A DNA stretch of 63,684 nt from Caldibacillus thermoamylovorans (GTDB lineage: Bacteria; Bacillota; Bacilli; Bacillales; Caldibacillaceae): positions 1 to 63,684 of the forward strand of contig NZ_CCRF01000052.1 in the NCBI RefSeq assembly GCF_000751775.1. Direction: 5' to 3'. Positions 45,206 to 54,995 of this stretch are shown here, piece by piece (position 1 is the first letter of the stretch; every line of letters begins with the position of its first letter). Both the position numbers and the translations under genes were made by a program. Under the pieces are notes generated by a model. It did no database searches and had not been told where the DNA came from. It saw only the letters and a list, made by a program, of their open reading frames with translations.

Positions 45206-46296
45206 AACGATATGTTTTTTATCTCATAATAGTCAATATGTTATGGTACAGTATTTCTGCAGGTCATAAAGTTTTACTTGATTTAAGAGAACAGGGCTCG
45301 CTTCTTTCAATTGTTCTATCGCCGCTTTTTGGTTTTATGTTTTTAATTGGATGGATTCACTTTTTTCAAACTATACCGGGAAAGGACTTGCCTGACCAGC
45401 TCCTAAAATATTTCCCTAAATGGTTAACAAGAACCATACTAGGAATTATTTCCATTATGTGGTTTTTTGCCGGCTTGATCTCGTTAATTTCGTTTGTTTT
45501 TACACTAAAGAGATTTCTGACACCTGAAACACCTGCAATTTTCATAACAATTATCTTTTTGACGTTCATCACATTCGGCATCCTTTTGCGGACAAAAAGT
45601 ATACTTTACACGATCGAAATTGTGCTACTGATTACCTTTCCATTTTTAATTCTTCTTATTCTTAAAGCATTAACTAGCAGCGAATTTGAACTTGATTTTG
45701 TTAAGGAAGCAGTCATGCATATCAATCATTTTCCAAGTTTCTCAGCGATCGCTAATTCATTCTATGTATATTTAGGAGTATCAAATTTAATTATTTTTAA
45801 CAATCAGTTTCAGCAACATGACTTTACGTTTAAATGGAAAGATTATCTGATTGCTGTATTACTCTGCCTTGGTACATTGTTTGTTAGCTTTTTCATTCCT
45901 ATTGGACTTCTCGGTTATGAAAATATCGATACGATTCCTTATCCGATGATGACTGCCAGTGATACGCTTAGAATGCCACTTGGAATTATCGAGCGTGTAC
46001 TTTATATTGCATTAACCGTTTCCATCTTCACTACATTTTTAAGCATTCTTGTTCATTGGCATGTTGTCGTTCAAATAGCAAAAAAGTTGATAATGACAAA
46101 GAAAAATATTCACCAACCGATAAATTGGTTACTCGGGTTAATTATTGGAACGTTTTGGATAATTAGTATTTATTTGATTAACGTGATTAATGAATATCAG
46201 TTGATAACCTTTTCTAAGTTATTTAATAACATGTTGCCGTTTTTCTTTTTTACAATGATACTGCTTTTCCAATATTTAAAAAGGAGAGCAAGATAA
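45202..46296 (+). CDS. gerAB: Spore germination receptor subunit B (GerAB family)
   Basis: A 364-aa membrane protein of the amino acid/polyamine/organocation transporter fold with about ten helices; in GerA receptors this subunit binds the germinant. Typical segments are IIVNMLWYSISAGHKV at the start, FYVYLGVSNLIIFNNQF in helix 6 and IGLLGYENIDTIPYPMM. The start overlaps the subunit A stop by ATGA, ensuring coupled translation. Confidence 0.92.
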   Translation: MKRYVFYLIIVNMLWYSISAGHKVLLDLREQGSLLSIVLSPLFGFMFLIGWIHFFQTIPGKDLPDQLLKYFPKWLTRTILGIISIMWFFAGLISLISFVFTLKRFLTPETPAIFITIIFLTFITFGILLRTKSILYTIEIVLLITFPFLILLILKALTSSEFELDFVKEAVMHINHFPSFSAIANSFYVYLGVSNLIIFNNQFQQHDFTFKWKDYLIAVLLCLGTLFVSFFIPIGLLGYENIDTIPYPMMTASDTLRMPLGIIERVLYIALTVSIFTTFLSILVHWHVVVQIAKKLIMTKKNIHQPINWLLGLIIGTFWIISIYLINVINEYQLITFSKLFNNMLPFFFFTMILLFQYLKRRAR

Positions 46297-47411
46297 TGAA
46301 TAAGCGATTTAGATTTGTTCACTTTCTTTTCATCCTTTTCTTGAGTATTTCGTTTCTATCAGGATGTTCCTTTCGTGACATTGATAATAGAGCGTTTGTC
46401 TTAGCGATTGCAGTGGATGATTCCGGTGACACGAAGAAACCATATAAAGTAACAATAAAGGTAGTTATACCATCCGGGAATATTAAACAAGAAGGGGTAA
46501 AATATGCGTTTTTTTCAGAAAAGGGCGTGAGTATATCAGAAGCATTAGCATTAATAAGAGCTACCATTGATAAGGATATTGATTTTTCTCATACAAAAAT
46601 TATTATCGTAAGTAAAAGTTTATTAGACCGAAACTTGGGAAATGTAACAGATTTTTTCCATCGGAGAAGAGATATTCAATTAGTGTCTTGGATTGGTATT
46701 GCCGAAAAAAGAGCCAAGGATATACTTAAAATGGAACCAAAATCACAATCATCAGTCACAACACCGTTATTCAATTTCTTTAGCAGAACAGCGGTTCAAT
46801 CACCTTATATCACTCCGATGTATTTGTTTGATTTCAGGAGACAGCAAATTGAAACCGGCATTGACCCCGTTTTACCGATTATAAAAATTGATAAAAAAGA
46901 AAAAAGATGTGTTATCCATCGTGCTCTTGTTATCGGAGACGGAAAGTATGTCGAGTTAACTCCTCAACAAACGATGATATATAATATTTTACGAGGGAAT
47001 ATAGAAAGATTTAATGCAGAAATAAAAGAAAAAAATGGGAAATTTAAATATGGGGTATTTATTGATTCAACGAGTATTTACTATAAAATTAATCGTGAAA
47101 ATAGTAAACAACCGATTATAAATTATAAAATTCGCCATCAAGGCATTCTTGAAGAATCATCCAAGTATACGGAATCGAACCTCCTTAAGGAATATGGGAA
47201 AGAAACAAGTAAAATAGCCAAAAAAATGATTTTAGAATTATTAACTTATTTTCAAAAACAAAATGTTGACCCACTTGGATTTGGCTTACGTTATAAAGCA
47301 ACAAATCTTCATACAGGTGATACGTATAAAGAATGGGAAAGCTTATATCCACAGGCGAAATTCACTTTAGATATTAATGTAAATATTATAAGTACCGGAA
47401 AGATGGAATAA
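46296..47411 (+). CDS. gerAC: Spore germination receptor subunit C lipoprotein (GerAC family)
   Basis: A 371-aa lipoprotein subunit. The signal peptide ends in lipobox LSGC; then RDIDNRAFVLAIAVD (family start), ISFSHTKIIIVS-like and the C-terminal domain 3. It shares one base with the subunit B stop (TAATG). It completes the receptor; with Ger(X)A and B it forms the complex that releases dipicolinate upon germinant binding. A terminator follows 16 nt after the stop. Confidence 0.92.
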   Translation: MNKRFRFVHFLFILFLSISFLSGCSFRDIDNRAFVLAIAVDDSGDTKKPYKVTIKVVIPSGNIKQEGVKYAFFSEKGVSISEALALIRATIDKDIDFSHTKIIIVSKSLLDRNLGNVTDFFHRRRDIQLVSWIGIAEKRAKDILKMEPKSQSSVTTPLFNFFSRTAVQSPYITPMYLFDFRRQQIETGIDPVLPIIKIDKKEKRCVIHRALVIGDGKYVELTPQQTMIYNILRGNIERFNAEIKEKNGKFKYGVFIDSTSIYYKINRENSKQPIINYKIRHQGILEESSKYTESNLLKEYGKETSKIAKKMILELLTYFQKQNVDPLGFGLRYKATNLHTGDTYKEWESLYPQAKFTLDINVNIISTGKME

Positions 47412-47427
47412 TCATTGTTCAACATAA

Positions 47428-47456
47428 AGTCTGTAAGAATACCGCCCCTACAGACT
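47428..47456 (+). terminator. Terminator of the ger operon
   Basis: AGTCTGTA/TACAGACT stem (47428-47435, 47449-47456) followed by ATTTTTTT. On the minus strand it may also end the sulfur operon, whose last gene stops at 47476. Confidence 0.88.
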
Positions 47457-47475
47457 ATTTTTTTGCATCAAAAAA

Positions 47476-48171
47476 TTATTTCTTTTTCACTCCAAACTGT
47501 ACCATCCATTCGTCATTTTGGTAAAAAATTCCCGTACCGAAATATCCGAGCTGGAATAACTCCTTCTGTCTTCCGTAATCGGACATATTGACGGAAAAAT
47601 CCACAAGTTCAAATTCAACCGATTCCTTTTGAAAATCTTTAAAAAATGTATAGCGCAGTTTTCCGTTATATTGCTCTTTTAAATCTACGATGGAAAAACC
47701 GAGAAAAAATTTATCTTTTAAACTTGGAATATTGAATGGAGCAACCGTAGATAAAACATAACGGAAACGTTTTCGATCAATTGTTTCCATTATTTTTTCC
47801 CCTAATAACTTTTGTAATCCCGACCCGCGATAATCCGGATCAACATTAGTAACTACCGAAAAGAGCGTGATTGGCAATTCTTCTTTCAAGATTCCCACCT
47901 CTAGGGCAATCTTTTCTTCAAGCGAATCCGGTGAAGAAAAGATTCGAAAGGCGACAAGACGGTCTTGGACAAATACACCAAGCATGATTCCCTCTTTTTG
48001 GAAAATGTCGATGAATTGTTCTTTACTTGTATGTTCTAAAAACTCCGGAGAAGGTAAATGGTCAATTACTTTTGATTGTAATTGACTCATCGTATCTAAA
48101 TCATCCACCGTCAATGTTCTGACAATAAACGGCTCACCATTTTGAAGAATTCCTGTGGTAATTTCTGCCAT
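47476..48171 (-). CDS. GNAT-family N-acetyltransferase
   Basis: A 231-aa acetyltransferase: DRLVAFRIFSSPD strand, VVTNVDPDYRGSGLQKLLGEKIM acetyl-CoA loop (R-G-S-G), and a C-terminal extension of about 80 residues beyond the core GNAT fold. Substrate unknown. AAAGGAGAGG precedes the ATG. It is the last gene of the minus-strand run behind the LysR gene (25 nt gap), so it may belong to the sulfur regulon by position. Confidence 0.85.
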   Translation of the reverse strand: MAEITTGILQNGEPFIVRTLTVDDLDTMSQLQSKVIDHLPSPEFLEHTSKEQFIDIFQKEGIMLGVFVQDRLVAFRIFSSPDSLEEKIALEVGILKEELPITLFSVVTNVDPDYRGSGLQKLLGEKIMETIDRKRFRYVLSTVAPFNIPSLKDKFFLGFSIVDLKEQYNGKLRYTFFKDFQKESVEFELVDFSVNMSDYGRQKELFQLGYFGTGIFYQNDEWMVQFGVKKK

Positions 48172-48196
48172 GCATTTCCTCTCCTTTCACTAAGTT

Positions 48197-49084
48197 TTAT
48201 AGTATGTTGGAAAAAAAGTGTATTAATGTATCTACGTTTTTCCTTAAAAAGCGCTGCGGTTTTTGTACCATCCATAAATTTCTGTGAATATGAATGTCTT
48301 TTATTTTAACTTCTGCAAGTTCATCATGTTGCAGTTCTTTTTCCACTGTAATTCTCGGTAAGATGCTAATTCCTAATCCTGCTTCAACCGCACTTTTAAT
48401 CGCTTGGGTACTGCCGAGCTCCATATAACTTTGAATTTTATTCAGTACTCCAAATTCTTTCAATGCTTGTTCCACGATTAATCTTGTTCCGGAAGTTGAT
48501 TCACGCCAGATCATATGTTCCTTCGCTAATTCTTCAATATCAATATATTGTCTTTTCGTCCATGGGTGGCCGGTTGGACAAACTAAGATCAGTTCATCGT
48601 CCGCAAATTTTTCCACTGTAAAATGTTTGTTTTCAACTACCCCTTCAACAAAAGCAATATCAATAACATCATTAGAAAGTTTCTCGAGAATATTCGGTGT
48701 ATTTCCGATTTCCAGCAATAATCTTACGGATGGATGATTTCGTTTGAAAACTCCGAGAATTTTAGGTAAAAAATATTCCCCAATCGTTAATGATGCACCA
48801 ACATGAAGTTTCCTATCGTCATTCCCGATGAGTTGCTGGATGGTTTCTTTTGAACGGTTGTAGTCTTTTACAATTTCTTTTGCGTACGGATACAGGGTTT
48901 TCCCGGCACTAGTTAATTTTAGTTTCCCGTCAGTCCGATCAAACAAAAGCGTTCCATACGTATTTTCCAATTGATGCATTTGTTTTGTTACGGCCGGCTG
49001 AGATAAGCCACTCAACCGTGCCGCTTGACTAATACTTCCCTCCTCAACTACCAAACAAAACAACCGTAAACTGTCGATATTCAC
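48197..49084 (-). CDS. LysR-family transcriptional regulator, CysL-like
   Basis: A 295-aa LTTR. The N-terminal winged helix (residues 1-60, SISQAARLSGLSQPAVTKQMHQLE) and periplasmic-binding-like effector domain are complete. The closest mental match is the CysL/YwfK group governing sulfur genes in Bacillus. It follows ssuB by 93 nt on the same strand. The gap has no hairpin, so it can be co-transcribed and may regulate the ssu genes; its ligand is unknown. Confidence 0.85.
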   Translation of the reverse strand: MNIDSLRLFCLVVEEGSISQAARLSGLSQPAVTKQMHQLENTYGTLLFDRTDGKLKLTSAGKTLYPYAKEIVKDYNRSKETIQQLIGNDDRKLHVGASLTIGEYFLPKILGVFKRNHPSVRLLLEIGNTPNILEKLSNDVIDIAFVEGVVENKHFTVEKFADDELILVCPTGHPWTKRQYIDIEELAKEHMIWRESTSGTRLIVEQALKEFGVLNKIQSYMELGSTQAIKSAVEAGLGISILPRITVEKELQHDELAEVKIKDIHIHRNLWMVQKPQRFLRKNVDTLIHFFSNIL

Positions 49085-49177
49085 GAAATTCGCCCTACCT
49101 CTCGCCTATCTTCTACTTAAATTATAGCAGAACCGGGCAATCATTATTAGGATAACGTTAATTTTCTTTTATATTTT

Positions 49178-49948
49178 TCATAAGTTAACTGTACGTTCTG
49201 CATTATATACAGCATTTTCTCTTTTTCCCAAAATTCTATTTAGAATTTGATTAACTAATTTAGAGAATTGCGGGTGATCCCTTTGTCGCGGATAAGGTAA
49301 TTGAACAGGTTGATCCATTACGATTCGCCCTTCTTCAATTAATATGACACGATTGGCCAAAGTGACTGCTTCCTCAACATCATGGGTGACTAAAATAGCA
49401 GTCAATTGCTTTTCCATCCATAGATCTCTAATTAAGTCCTGCATTTCAATTCTTGTCAATGCATCTAGTGCTCCAAGTGGTTCATCAAGTAAAAGAAGTT
49501 CCGGTTCATGAATAAGAGCTCTTGCTAATGCAACCCTTTGTTGTTGCCCGCCTGATAATGCAGACGGCCATTTGTTTGCATGTTCTTTTAATCCAACCTT
49601 TTCTAATAAGGAAATAATTTCATTTCTTTTTTCAGTAGTTTTCAAACCTAATCCGATATTTTCATAAACCTTTTTCCATGGTAACAACCTGCCATCCTGA
49701 AACATCATTTTTACCATACCATTTCTGCCATTAAGCTTTTCCTCTTTTACGAATATATTTCCTGATTGGATTTGCTCGAGCCCGGCAATAATTCTTAATA
49801 GCGTACTTTTTCCACATCCGCTCCTACCGACAATCGCAATGAATTCCCCTTTATTCACTCGTAAGTTAATATCGTTTAATACGACTTTTTCTCCGTATGT
49901 CTTTTGAACTTTTACTAATTCCAATACAGGTTCATTCCCCATTCCCAT
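49178..49948 (-). CDS. ssuB: Aliphatic sulfonate ABC transporter ATP-binding protein
   Basis: A 256-aa ABC ATPase of the nitrate/taurine/sulfonate type: Walker A GRSGCGKST near residue 44, Q-loop MFQDGRLLPWKKV (typical of this group), signature ALSGGQQQRVALARAL, Walker B LLLLDEPLGALD, switch VTHDV. A TTG at 49963 extends the frame, but the ATG at 49948 follows GGAGG by eight bases. It lies 19 nt after ssuC and supplies energy for SsuC. Confidence 0.92.
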   Translation of the reverse strand: MGMGNEPVLELVKVQKTYGEKVVLNDINLRVNKGEFIAIVGRSGCGKSTLLRIIAGLEQIQSGNIFVKEEKLNGRNGMVKMMFQDGRLLPWKKVYENIGLGLKTTEKRNEIISLLEKVGLKEHANKWPSALSGGQQQRVALARALIHEPELLLLDEPLGALDALTRIEMQDLIRDLWMEKQLTAILVTHDVEEAVTLANRVILIEEGRIVMDQPVQLPYPRQRDHPQFSKLVNQILNRILGKRENAVYNAERTVNL

Positions 49949-49967
49949 CTTATTGACCTCCAAATCC

Positions 49968-50723
49968 TTATTGATAACTTGGATTCCATTTTAAACTCTT
50001 TTTTTCAATTATTTTTGCGATAACATCTGAAAACTTACCTAATAAAGCATAAAGAATAATACTTAACAAAACAATGTCCAATTGCATAAATTCCCTTGCA
50101 TTCATCGCCAGATATCCGATCCCGGAATTTGCTGCAATCGTTTCTGCAACGATTAATGTAACCCAGGCAGTCCCTAACGCAAAACGCACACCCACTAAAA
50201 TTGACGGCAAAGAGGCAGGAAAAATGACATTCCAAAACAGACTTAATCCCTTTAACTCATATACCTTTGCCATCTCTACCAGAGAAGAATCTACATTACG
50301 GATCCCATGAAAGGTATTAATATAGATTGGAAAAAAGGTCCCTAAGGCAACTAGAAATATTTTCGATTCTTCTTCAATCCCAAACCATAAAATAACTAGC
50401 GGCAGTAAAGCCAAATGAGGAATATTTCTGACCATTTGAATACTTGAGTCAATTAGCGATTCTGACAGCTTTGACAATCCATTTATCAAACCGAAAAAAA
50501 ATCCAATGCCACCGCCGATGATAAATCCCCAAAAAACTCTTTTCAAACTAATCCATACATCAGAAATTAATTGTCCGTTTAAAGTCAATTCATGTGCAGA
50601 TATAACGATTTCTATTGGACTGGGTAAAACTCTTGATGAGATGATACCTAAAGTCGATAAAGCCTGCCAAATAATTATTAACGTAGTTGGTATTATCCAA
50701 GGCAGTAACTTTTTTCCATTCAT
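49968..50723 (-). CDS. ssuC: Aliphatic sulfonate ABC transporter permease
   Basis: A 251-aa inner-membrane permease with six helices and the binding-protein-dependent transport (EAA) loop at about residues 155-190 (VYELKGLSLFWNVIFPASLPSILVGVRFALGTAWVTLIVAE), characteristic of SsuC/TauC. AGGAGG precedes the ATG. Between ssuA (11 nt) and ssuB. Confidence 0.92.
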   Translation of the reverse strand: MNGKKLLPWIIPTTLIIIWQALSTLGIISSRVLPSPIEIVISAHELTLNGQLISDVWISLKRVFWGFIIGGGIGFFFGLINGLSKLSESLIDSSIQMVRNIPHLALLPLVILWFGIEEESKIFLVALGTFFPIYINTFHGIRNVDSSLVEMAKVYELKGLSLFWNVIFPASLPSILVGVRFALGTAWVTLIVAETIAANSGIGYLAMNAREFMQLDIVLLSIILYALLGKFSDVIAKIIEKKSLKWNPSYQ

Positions 50724-50734
50724 ATTAAGACCTC

Positions 50735-51712
50735 CTATGAATCAACTTTTAATAATGCTTCAGATGTATCAATTTTTTTCGGAATTAATTGTAGTTCATA
50801 AAATTTATCAGCAATTTTTTGTTGTTCTTCAATAGTTTTCTTCGTTATCTTTTCAATACCAAATGTCCTTCTTTCTAGAACTTTTTCCAATGTTTCTGCT
50901 TCAATTCCTAATTGTGGTGATAGAAATGCTGCTACTTCTGCTTTATTTTCTATTGTTTTTCTTTCTGCTTTTTCGATTTCTTTATAAACGATATCCAATA
51001 GTTCTGAATGCTTTTCTGCAAAGGATTTTGAAGCTAGGAAAAATTCACGATTCTGGACCAACCCGGTTCCATCGACTAAAATACGTGCACCTGTTTTGGC
51101 TTCTGCTTCAGCAAAAAAAGGATCCCATATTACCCATGCATCGACAGAACCTTGCTCAAAAGCAGCTCTGGCATCGGCCGGAGCTAAAAAAACCGGTTCA
51201 ATTTCTTCATATTGAATCCCGTATTCTTCTAATGCCTGAACAAGCAAATAATGAACATTCGATCCTTTATTCAATGCAATCTTTTTTCCCTTTAAATCTT
51301 TCACACTTTGAATAGGAGAATCTTTCGGAACTAAAATTGCTTCACCTTTTGGATTAGTAGGTTCATTGGCAAAGTACACGATTGGAGCACCAGCCGCTTG
51401 AGCAAAAATCGGCGGTGCTTCCCCTGTATGACCTAAATCTAAACTACCAACATTTAATGCTTCAAGTAATTGCGGTCCTCCGGGAAACTCGGTCCATTTT
51501 ACTTTATAGCCTTTAGGTTCTAACACTTTTTCCAGCGTTCCTTCTGCCTTAAGAATGTTTAATGTGCCAAATTTTTGAAAGCCGATTCGAATAATTTTAT
51601 CTGTTGCATCTTTCTCCTTAGATGAAGCCGTTTGGTCACACCCTGTTAAAGTAATGAAAGAAATTGTTATTAGTAAAAAAGAAAGAAGTAGTGTCCTAGT
51701 TTTTTTTATCAT
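50735..51712 (-). CDS. ssuA: Aliphatic sulfonate ABC transporter substrate-binding lipoprotein
   Basis: A 325-aa lipoprotein; the signal peptide ends in LTGC. The mature protein shows the SsuA/TauA pattern: IRIGFQKFGTLNILKAEGTLEK, EFPGGPQLLEALNVGSLDLGHTGEAPPIFAQAAG and the late PVFLAPADARAAFEQGSVDAWVIWDPF. It captures sulfonates outside the membrane. It lies 65 nt after ssuD. Confidence 0.92.
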   Translation of the reverse strand: MIKKTRTLLLSFLLITISFITLTGCDQTASSKEKDATDKIIRIGFQKFGTLNILKAEGTLEKVLEPKGYKVKWTEFPGGPQLLEALNVGSLDLGHTGEAPPIFAQAAGAPIVYFANEPTNPKGEAILVPKDSPIQSVKDLKGKKIALNKGSNVHYLLVQALEEYGIQYEEIEPVFLAPADARAAFEQGSVDAWVIWDPFFAEAEAKTGARILVDGTGLVQNREFFLASKSFAEKHSELLDIVYKEIEKAERKTIENKAEVAAFLSPQLGIEAETLEKVLERRTFGIEKITKKTIEEQQKIADKFYELQLIPKKIDTSEALLKVDS

Positions 51713-51777
51713 TTTGTTTCCCCCGAAATATTAAAATATCTTTGTTTCAAATAATCATTCCTAAACAATAGTGTTCT

Positions 51778-52908
51778 TTACTTTATCGGTATTTGTTGAT
51801 TGGCTATTATTTCACCAAATGGACTAATAAATACTTTTTCATTTTGTTTGCTTACGTTTTGAATTGACAGCTTAGGAAATAATAATTCCGCTGTCCGGTA
51901 AGCTTCTTCTAAATGCGGATAACCTGATAAAATAAATGTTTCAATTCCTAAATCAGCATACTCTTGGATTCGCTTTGCAACTGTATCCGGATCACCGACA
52001 AGCGCTGTCCCTGCACCACCTCGGACAAGACCGACACCTGCCCAAAGATTAGGACTGACCTCCAAATTTGACCGGTCACCTTTATTAAGTGCCGTCATTC
52101 TTTTTTGTCCTACCGAATCCATTCTTGCATATACCTTTTGTGCGGCATTAATCGTTTCGTCGTCAACATAGTTGATTAACTTTTCTGCTGCTTGCCAAGC
52201 TTCTGTTTCGGTTTCCCTAACAATAACATGCAAACGGATGCCAAATTTTACTTCTCTACCTCTTTCTTCAGCCAGTTTCTTCATTTTCAGAATTTTCTTC
52301 TCTACTTGCACAGGTGGTTCTCCCCAAGTTAAATAGACATCAACATGATCTGCTGCCACCTTCATTCCCGCTTCTGATGAACCTCCAAAATATAATGGTG
52401 GATAAGGTTTCTGGAGTGGTGAATATAGAACTTCTGCCCCTTCTACATGCAAGTATTCTCCTTGGAAATCAAACTTTTCTCCTTCTAACGTCTTTCTCCA
52501 TATTGTTAAAAATTCATCAGTTAAATTATAACGAGCATCATGTTTTAGAAATAATCCCTCCCCAGCTAATTCAATAGGGTCACCACCTGTCACAACATTT
52601 ATTAATAATCTGGCACCGGATAAGCGATCAAATGTTGCTGCCATCCTTGCCGCAACTGTTGGTGACATCAAACCCGGTCTGACTGCTACTAGAAATTTCA
52701 GCTTTTCTGTAACGGGAATTAGACTGGAGGCAACCACCCAAGGATCTTCGCATGATTTTCCAGTAGGAATTAATACGCCTTCATATCCTAAACTATCTAC
52801 GGCCTGTGCAATTTGACGGAAATAAGCGTAGTTGGCAGCTCTGCCTCCTTTTCTTGTTCCTAAATATCGACCATCTCCATGTGTAGGAATAAACCAAAAA
52901 ATTTTCAA
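51778..52908 (-). CDS. ssuD: FMNH2-dependent alkanesulfonate monooxygenase
   Basis: A 376-aa luciferase-like (TIM barrel) monooxygenase that splits C1+ alkanesulfonates into aldehyde and sulfite using O2 and FMNH2. The start [18 protein letters not shown] is the classical SsuD N-terminus, with [25 protein letters not shown] and [21 protein letters not shown] further on. The expected active-site C-terminal insertion loop is retained. A repeat (R3) separates it from ssuE. Confidence 0.95.
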   Translation of the reverse strand: MKIFWFIPTHGDGRYLGTRKGGRAANYAYFRQIAQAVDSLGYEGVLIPTGKSCEDPWVVASSLIPVTEKLKFLVAVRPGLMSPTVAARMAATFDRLSGARLLINVVTGGDPIELAGEGLFLKHDARYNLTDEFLTIWRKTLEGEKFDFQGEYLHVEGAEVLYSPLQKPYPPLYFGGSSEAGMKVAADHVDVYLTWGEPPVQVEKKILKMKKLAEERGREVKFGIRLHVIVRETETEAWQAAEKLINYVDDETINAAQKVYARMDSVGQKRMTALNKGDRSNLEVSPNLWAGVGLVRGGAGTALVGDPDTVAKRIQEYADLGIETFILSGYPHLEEAYRTAELLFPKLSIQNVSKQNEKVFISPFGEIIANQQIPIK

Positions 52909-52930
52909 AGTTCCTCATCCTTTCATATAT

Positions 52931-53072
52931 AATGATACTTCCATCAAGGGTTTTTTCTTTATCCCACTGATGATTAGTTAAACCAATCGGATCTTTGCGG
53001 GCAGACCGTGCTCCTATCTCTTTGTAAACTCGAAAATCTTGAAGTGGAGATCTTACTGCCCGTTAAGGTGGG
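52931..53072 (-). repeat. Two-hairpin repeat, copy R3
   Basis: On the minus strand it reads CCCACCTTAACGGGCAGTA, a loop with TTTACAAAGAGAT, GGTCTGCCCG, then CCGATTGGTTTAACTAATCA and a shortened second hairpin beginning TCAGTGGG. It lies between ssuE and ssuD inside the operon, so it is transcribed. Confidence 0.78.
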
Positions 53073-53100
53073 AAAAAAATTTTGAAGACAATTGCCTGCT

Positions 53101-53667
53101 TTACGAATCAATTTGAGTTAATACCGGAATGTCTTTTTCTGTTTTATTAACTGAGTCAACAAAATAATAAAGTTGTTTTTTGATTCGTTTATATAGCTCG
53201 TCATCGGTGATTGGATTCTCGTAAATCTTTTTATCAATTTGTTTATCCAATAGATAAATACCTTTTAAACATATCCCTTTCAACGTGGTAAGAACCGGTT
53301 TTAATGTATATTCGATCGCAAGCAAATGCGCCGGACTACCACCTGTCATAATGGGCAGAACGGGTTTATTTTTTAAAACATCTTGGGGCATTAAATCAAT
53401 TAACGCCTTTAATACACCGGTATAGGCTCCTTTATAAACAGGTGAGCCAACAATGATACCCGATGCCTGTTGTATATCTTTTGAAATTTTTTGGATTTCT
53501 TCATTATCATATAGACCACTAAATAAAACTTCAGCGGATATATCCTTTACTGATATATGTGTGACCAAATATCCTTCTTTTTCTATGAGCTGACCTAAAA
53601 AATGAAGAACATGCTCAGAACTGGAATTTCGAGAAGGACTTCCCGAAATAATGACAATACTACTCAC
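53101..53667 (-). CDS. ssuE: NADPH-dependent FMN reductase SsuE
   Basis: A 188-aa flavodoxin-like reductase supplying FMNH2 to SsuD. The phosphate loop GSPSRNSSS opens the protein; GSPVYKGAYTGVLKALIDLMP and PIMTGGSPAHLLAIEYTLKPVL are SsuE hallmarks. The frame starts ATG 53676, but that ATG lies in the ribosome site (AAAGGGAG); GTG 53667 has better spacing. A large hairpin sits only about 30 nt upstream. Confidence 0.9.
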   Translation of the reverse strand: MSSIVIISGSPSRNSSSEHVLHFLGQLIEKEGYLVTHISVKDISAEVLFSGLYDNEEIQKISKDIQQASGIIVGSPVYKGAYTGVLKALIDLMPQDVLKNKPVLPIMTGGSPAHLLAIEYTLKPVLTTLKGICLKGIYLLDKQIDKKIYENPITDDELYKRIKKQLYYFVDSVNKTEKDIPVLTQIDS

Positions 53668-53698
53668 AAAAATCATCTCCCTTTATTATTTAAAACAA

Positions 53699-53753
53699 AA
53701 AGGACACAGACTTGATTGATATAGTAGTAAATATCAATCATTCTGTATCCTTT
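53699..53753 (-). promoter_or_regulatory. Attenuator-like hairpin in the ssuE leader
   Basis: Near-perfect 23-bp stem: AAAGGATACAGA..TGATTGATAT pairs with ATATCAATCA..TCTGTGTCCTTT, 8-nt loop, followed on the minus strand by CCTTTTTGTTTT. It has all features of an intrinsic terminator yet lies within the leader between yezD and ssuE, 31 nt before the GTG start. Confidence 0.75.
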
Positions 53754-53827
53754 GGTGGTCCAATCGGATAAACGTATGAAATTGTATTAGGAATTGTGTT
53801 TCGTTCCTTTCAATGTAGTGTTTGAGA

Positions 53828-53986
53828 TTACGATTTGTTTACTTTCGCCAAGGTAAATCGCTTCTTTTCCGTCTTGTCGATTTGGGTAATTTCACCGGCA
53901 TGGACGGTAATATTTAACGAGCCATATTCCATGTTTTCCAACAGGGAAATGATATATTTCAGTTTTAACTCATCCAATTGTTTCAT
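53828..53986 (-). CDS. yezD: YezD-like small protein (DUF2292)
   Basis: A 52-aa protein matching DUF2292/YezD: LKYIISLLENMEYGSLNITVHAGEITQIDKTEKKRF. The function is unknown, but such proteins often sit beside sulfur-assimilation genes in Firmicutes (recalled, not searched). A longer frame to 54106 exists, but the ATG at 53986 follows GGTGGAGGGG. It lies between the TauE exporter and ssuE on the same strand. Confidence 0.8.
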   Translation of the reverse strand: MKQLDELKLKYIISLLENMEYGSLNITVHAGEITQIDKTEKKRFTLAKVNKS

Positions 53987-54092
53987 TAAAGTCCCCTCCA
54001 CCTTTAAGGTAATGTTTGATTCCACCGTTACCTGTGCTATATATAGATGAATTGCGTGATTACCAATTGTTTCCTGCCATTCTACCCGATAA

Positions 54093-54995
54093 TTACGCCT
54101 CGACATCTAAAGGTAAATCTGCTTCGGAAGCTTTTCTGTCCAGGTTATATTTATATATGGCATATCCAACCGCCGCAATCCAAGTTACGATAATCAAACC
54201 GTATAAAACCGGATAAATCGAATCATCGGATATCCAAGTGGAAAAGATTGTTCTCGCATTTGTTAAAACAATAAATCCGCCCACTAAAGTACCCATTATT
54301 TGTGTAGGGACAATACGCACAAGCCATGCTGCCAGCGGTGCCGCCAAAACGCCTCCGATCATTAGCGCAATCACCCACACCCATTCAATCAGTTCTGAAC
54401 CGAGAGATAGGAAAAAACCTAATGAAGCGGATAAAGCAATGACAAATTCACTTGTATCCACCGTACCGACAGCTTTTCTCGCACTCATTCCTTTTTTAGA
54501 AAGTAAGACTGGTGTTGTGATTGGTCCCCAGCCACCGCCGCCGGTTGCATCAAAAAATCCGCCGATAAAACCTAGAGGGATGGATTGCTTATAGGACAAC
54601 TGAACATTTTTCTGTTCTTCCATTTTTTTATAGATAAATAGAAAACGAATTAGAATATATACGCCTAATAGTAATAAAAATAATGAAACATATGGCTTAA
54701 TGACATCACCGGGTAAATTACTTAAAAATGTTGCACCTAAAAAAGCTCCAATTGCTCCCGGGATAATCAGGCGAAAAACCATCTTTTTATCGACATTGCC
54801 AAATTTAATATGAGAAGCGCCCGATGCGGCAGTCGTCACCAATTCAGCTAAATGCACAGATGCGGATGCCGCCGCAGGATTCACACTAAAGGCCAATAAC
54901 AAAGTTGTCGAAGTGACACCATAAGCCATTCCTAACGCTCCGTCAATCAGTTGTGCGAAAAAGCCGACAATTGCAAACACAATTAATTTGCTCAT
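54093..54995 (-). CDS. TauE/SafE-family sulfite/sulfonate exporter
   Basis: A 300-aa membrane protein with about eight helices and the duplicated TauE motif: GFFAQLIDGALGMAYGVTSTTLLL in the first half and GFIGGFFDATGGGGWGPITTPVLL in the second. Members export sulfite, sulfoacetate or related anions. The ATG at 54995 follows GGAGGAAAC. First gene of the sulfur operon; the gap to yezD is 106 nt. In this context it probably discharges sulfite or sulfonates. Confidence 0.88.
   Translation of the reverse strand: MSKLIVFAIVGFFAQLIDGALGMAYGVTSTTLLLAFSVNPAAASASVHLAELVTTAASGASHIKFGNVDKKMVFRLIIPGAIGAFLGATFLSNLPGDVIKPYVSLFLLLLGVYILIRFLFIYKKMEEQKNVQLSYKQSIPLGFIGGFFDATGGGGWGPITTPVLLSKKGMSARKAVGTVDTSEFVIALSASLGFFLSLGSELIEWVWVIALMIGGVLAAPLAAWLVRIVPTQIMGTLVGGFIVLTNARTIFSTWISDDSIYPVLYGLIIVTWIAAVGYAIYKYNLDRKASEADLPLDVEA

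Noticed and set aside
53754-53827. SAM (S-box) or T-box leader for the ssu genes
   Set aside because: No S-box core or T-box sequence is visible; only the terminator-like hairpin is supported.
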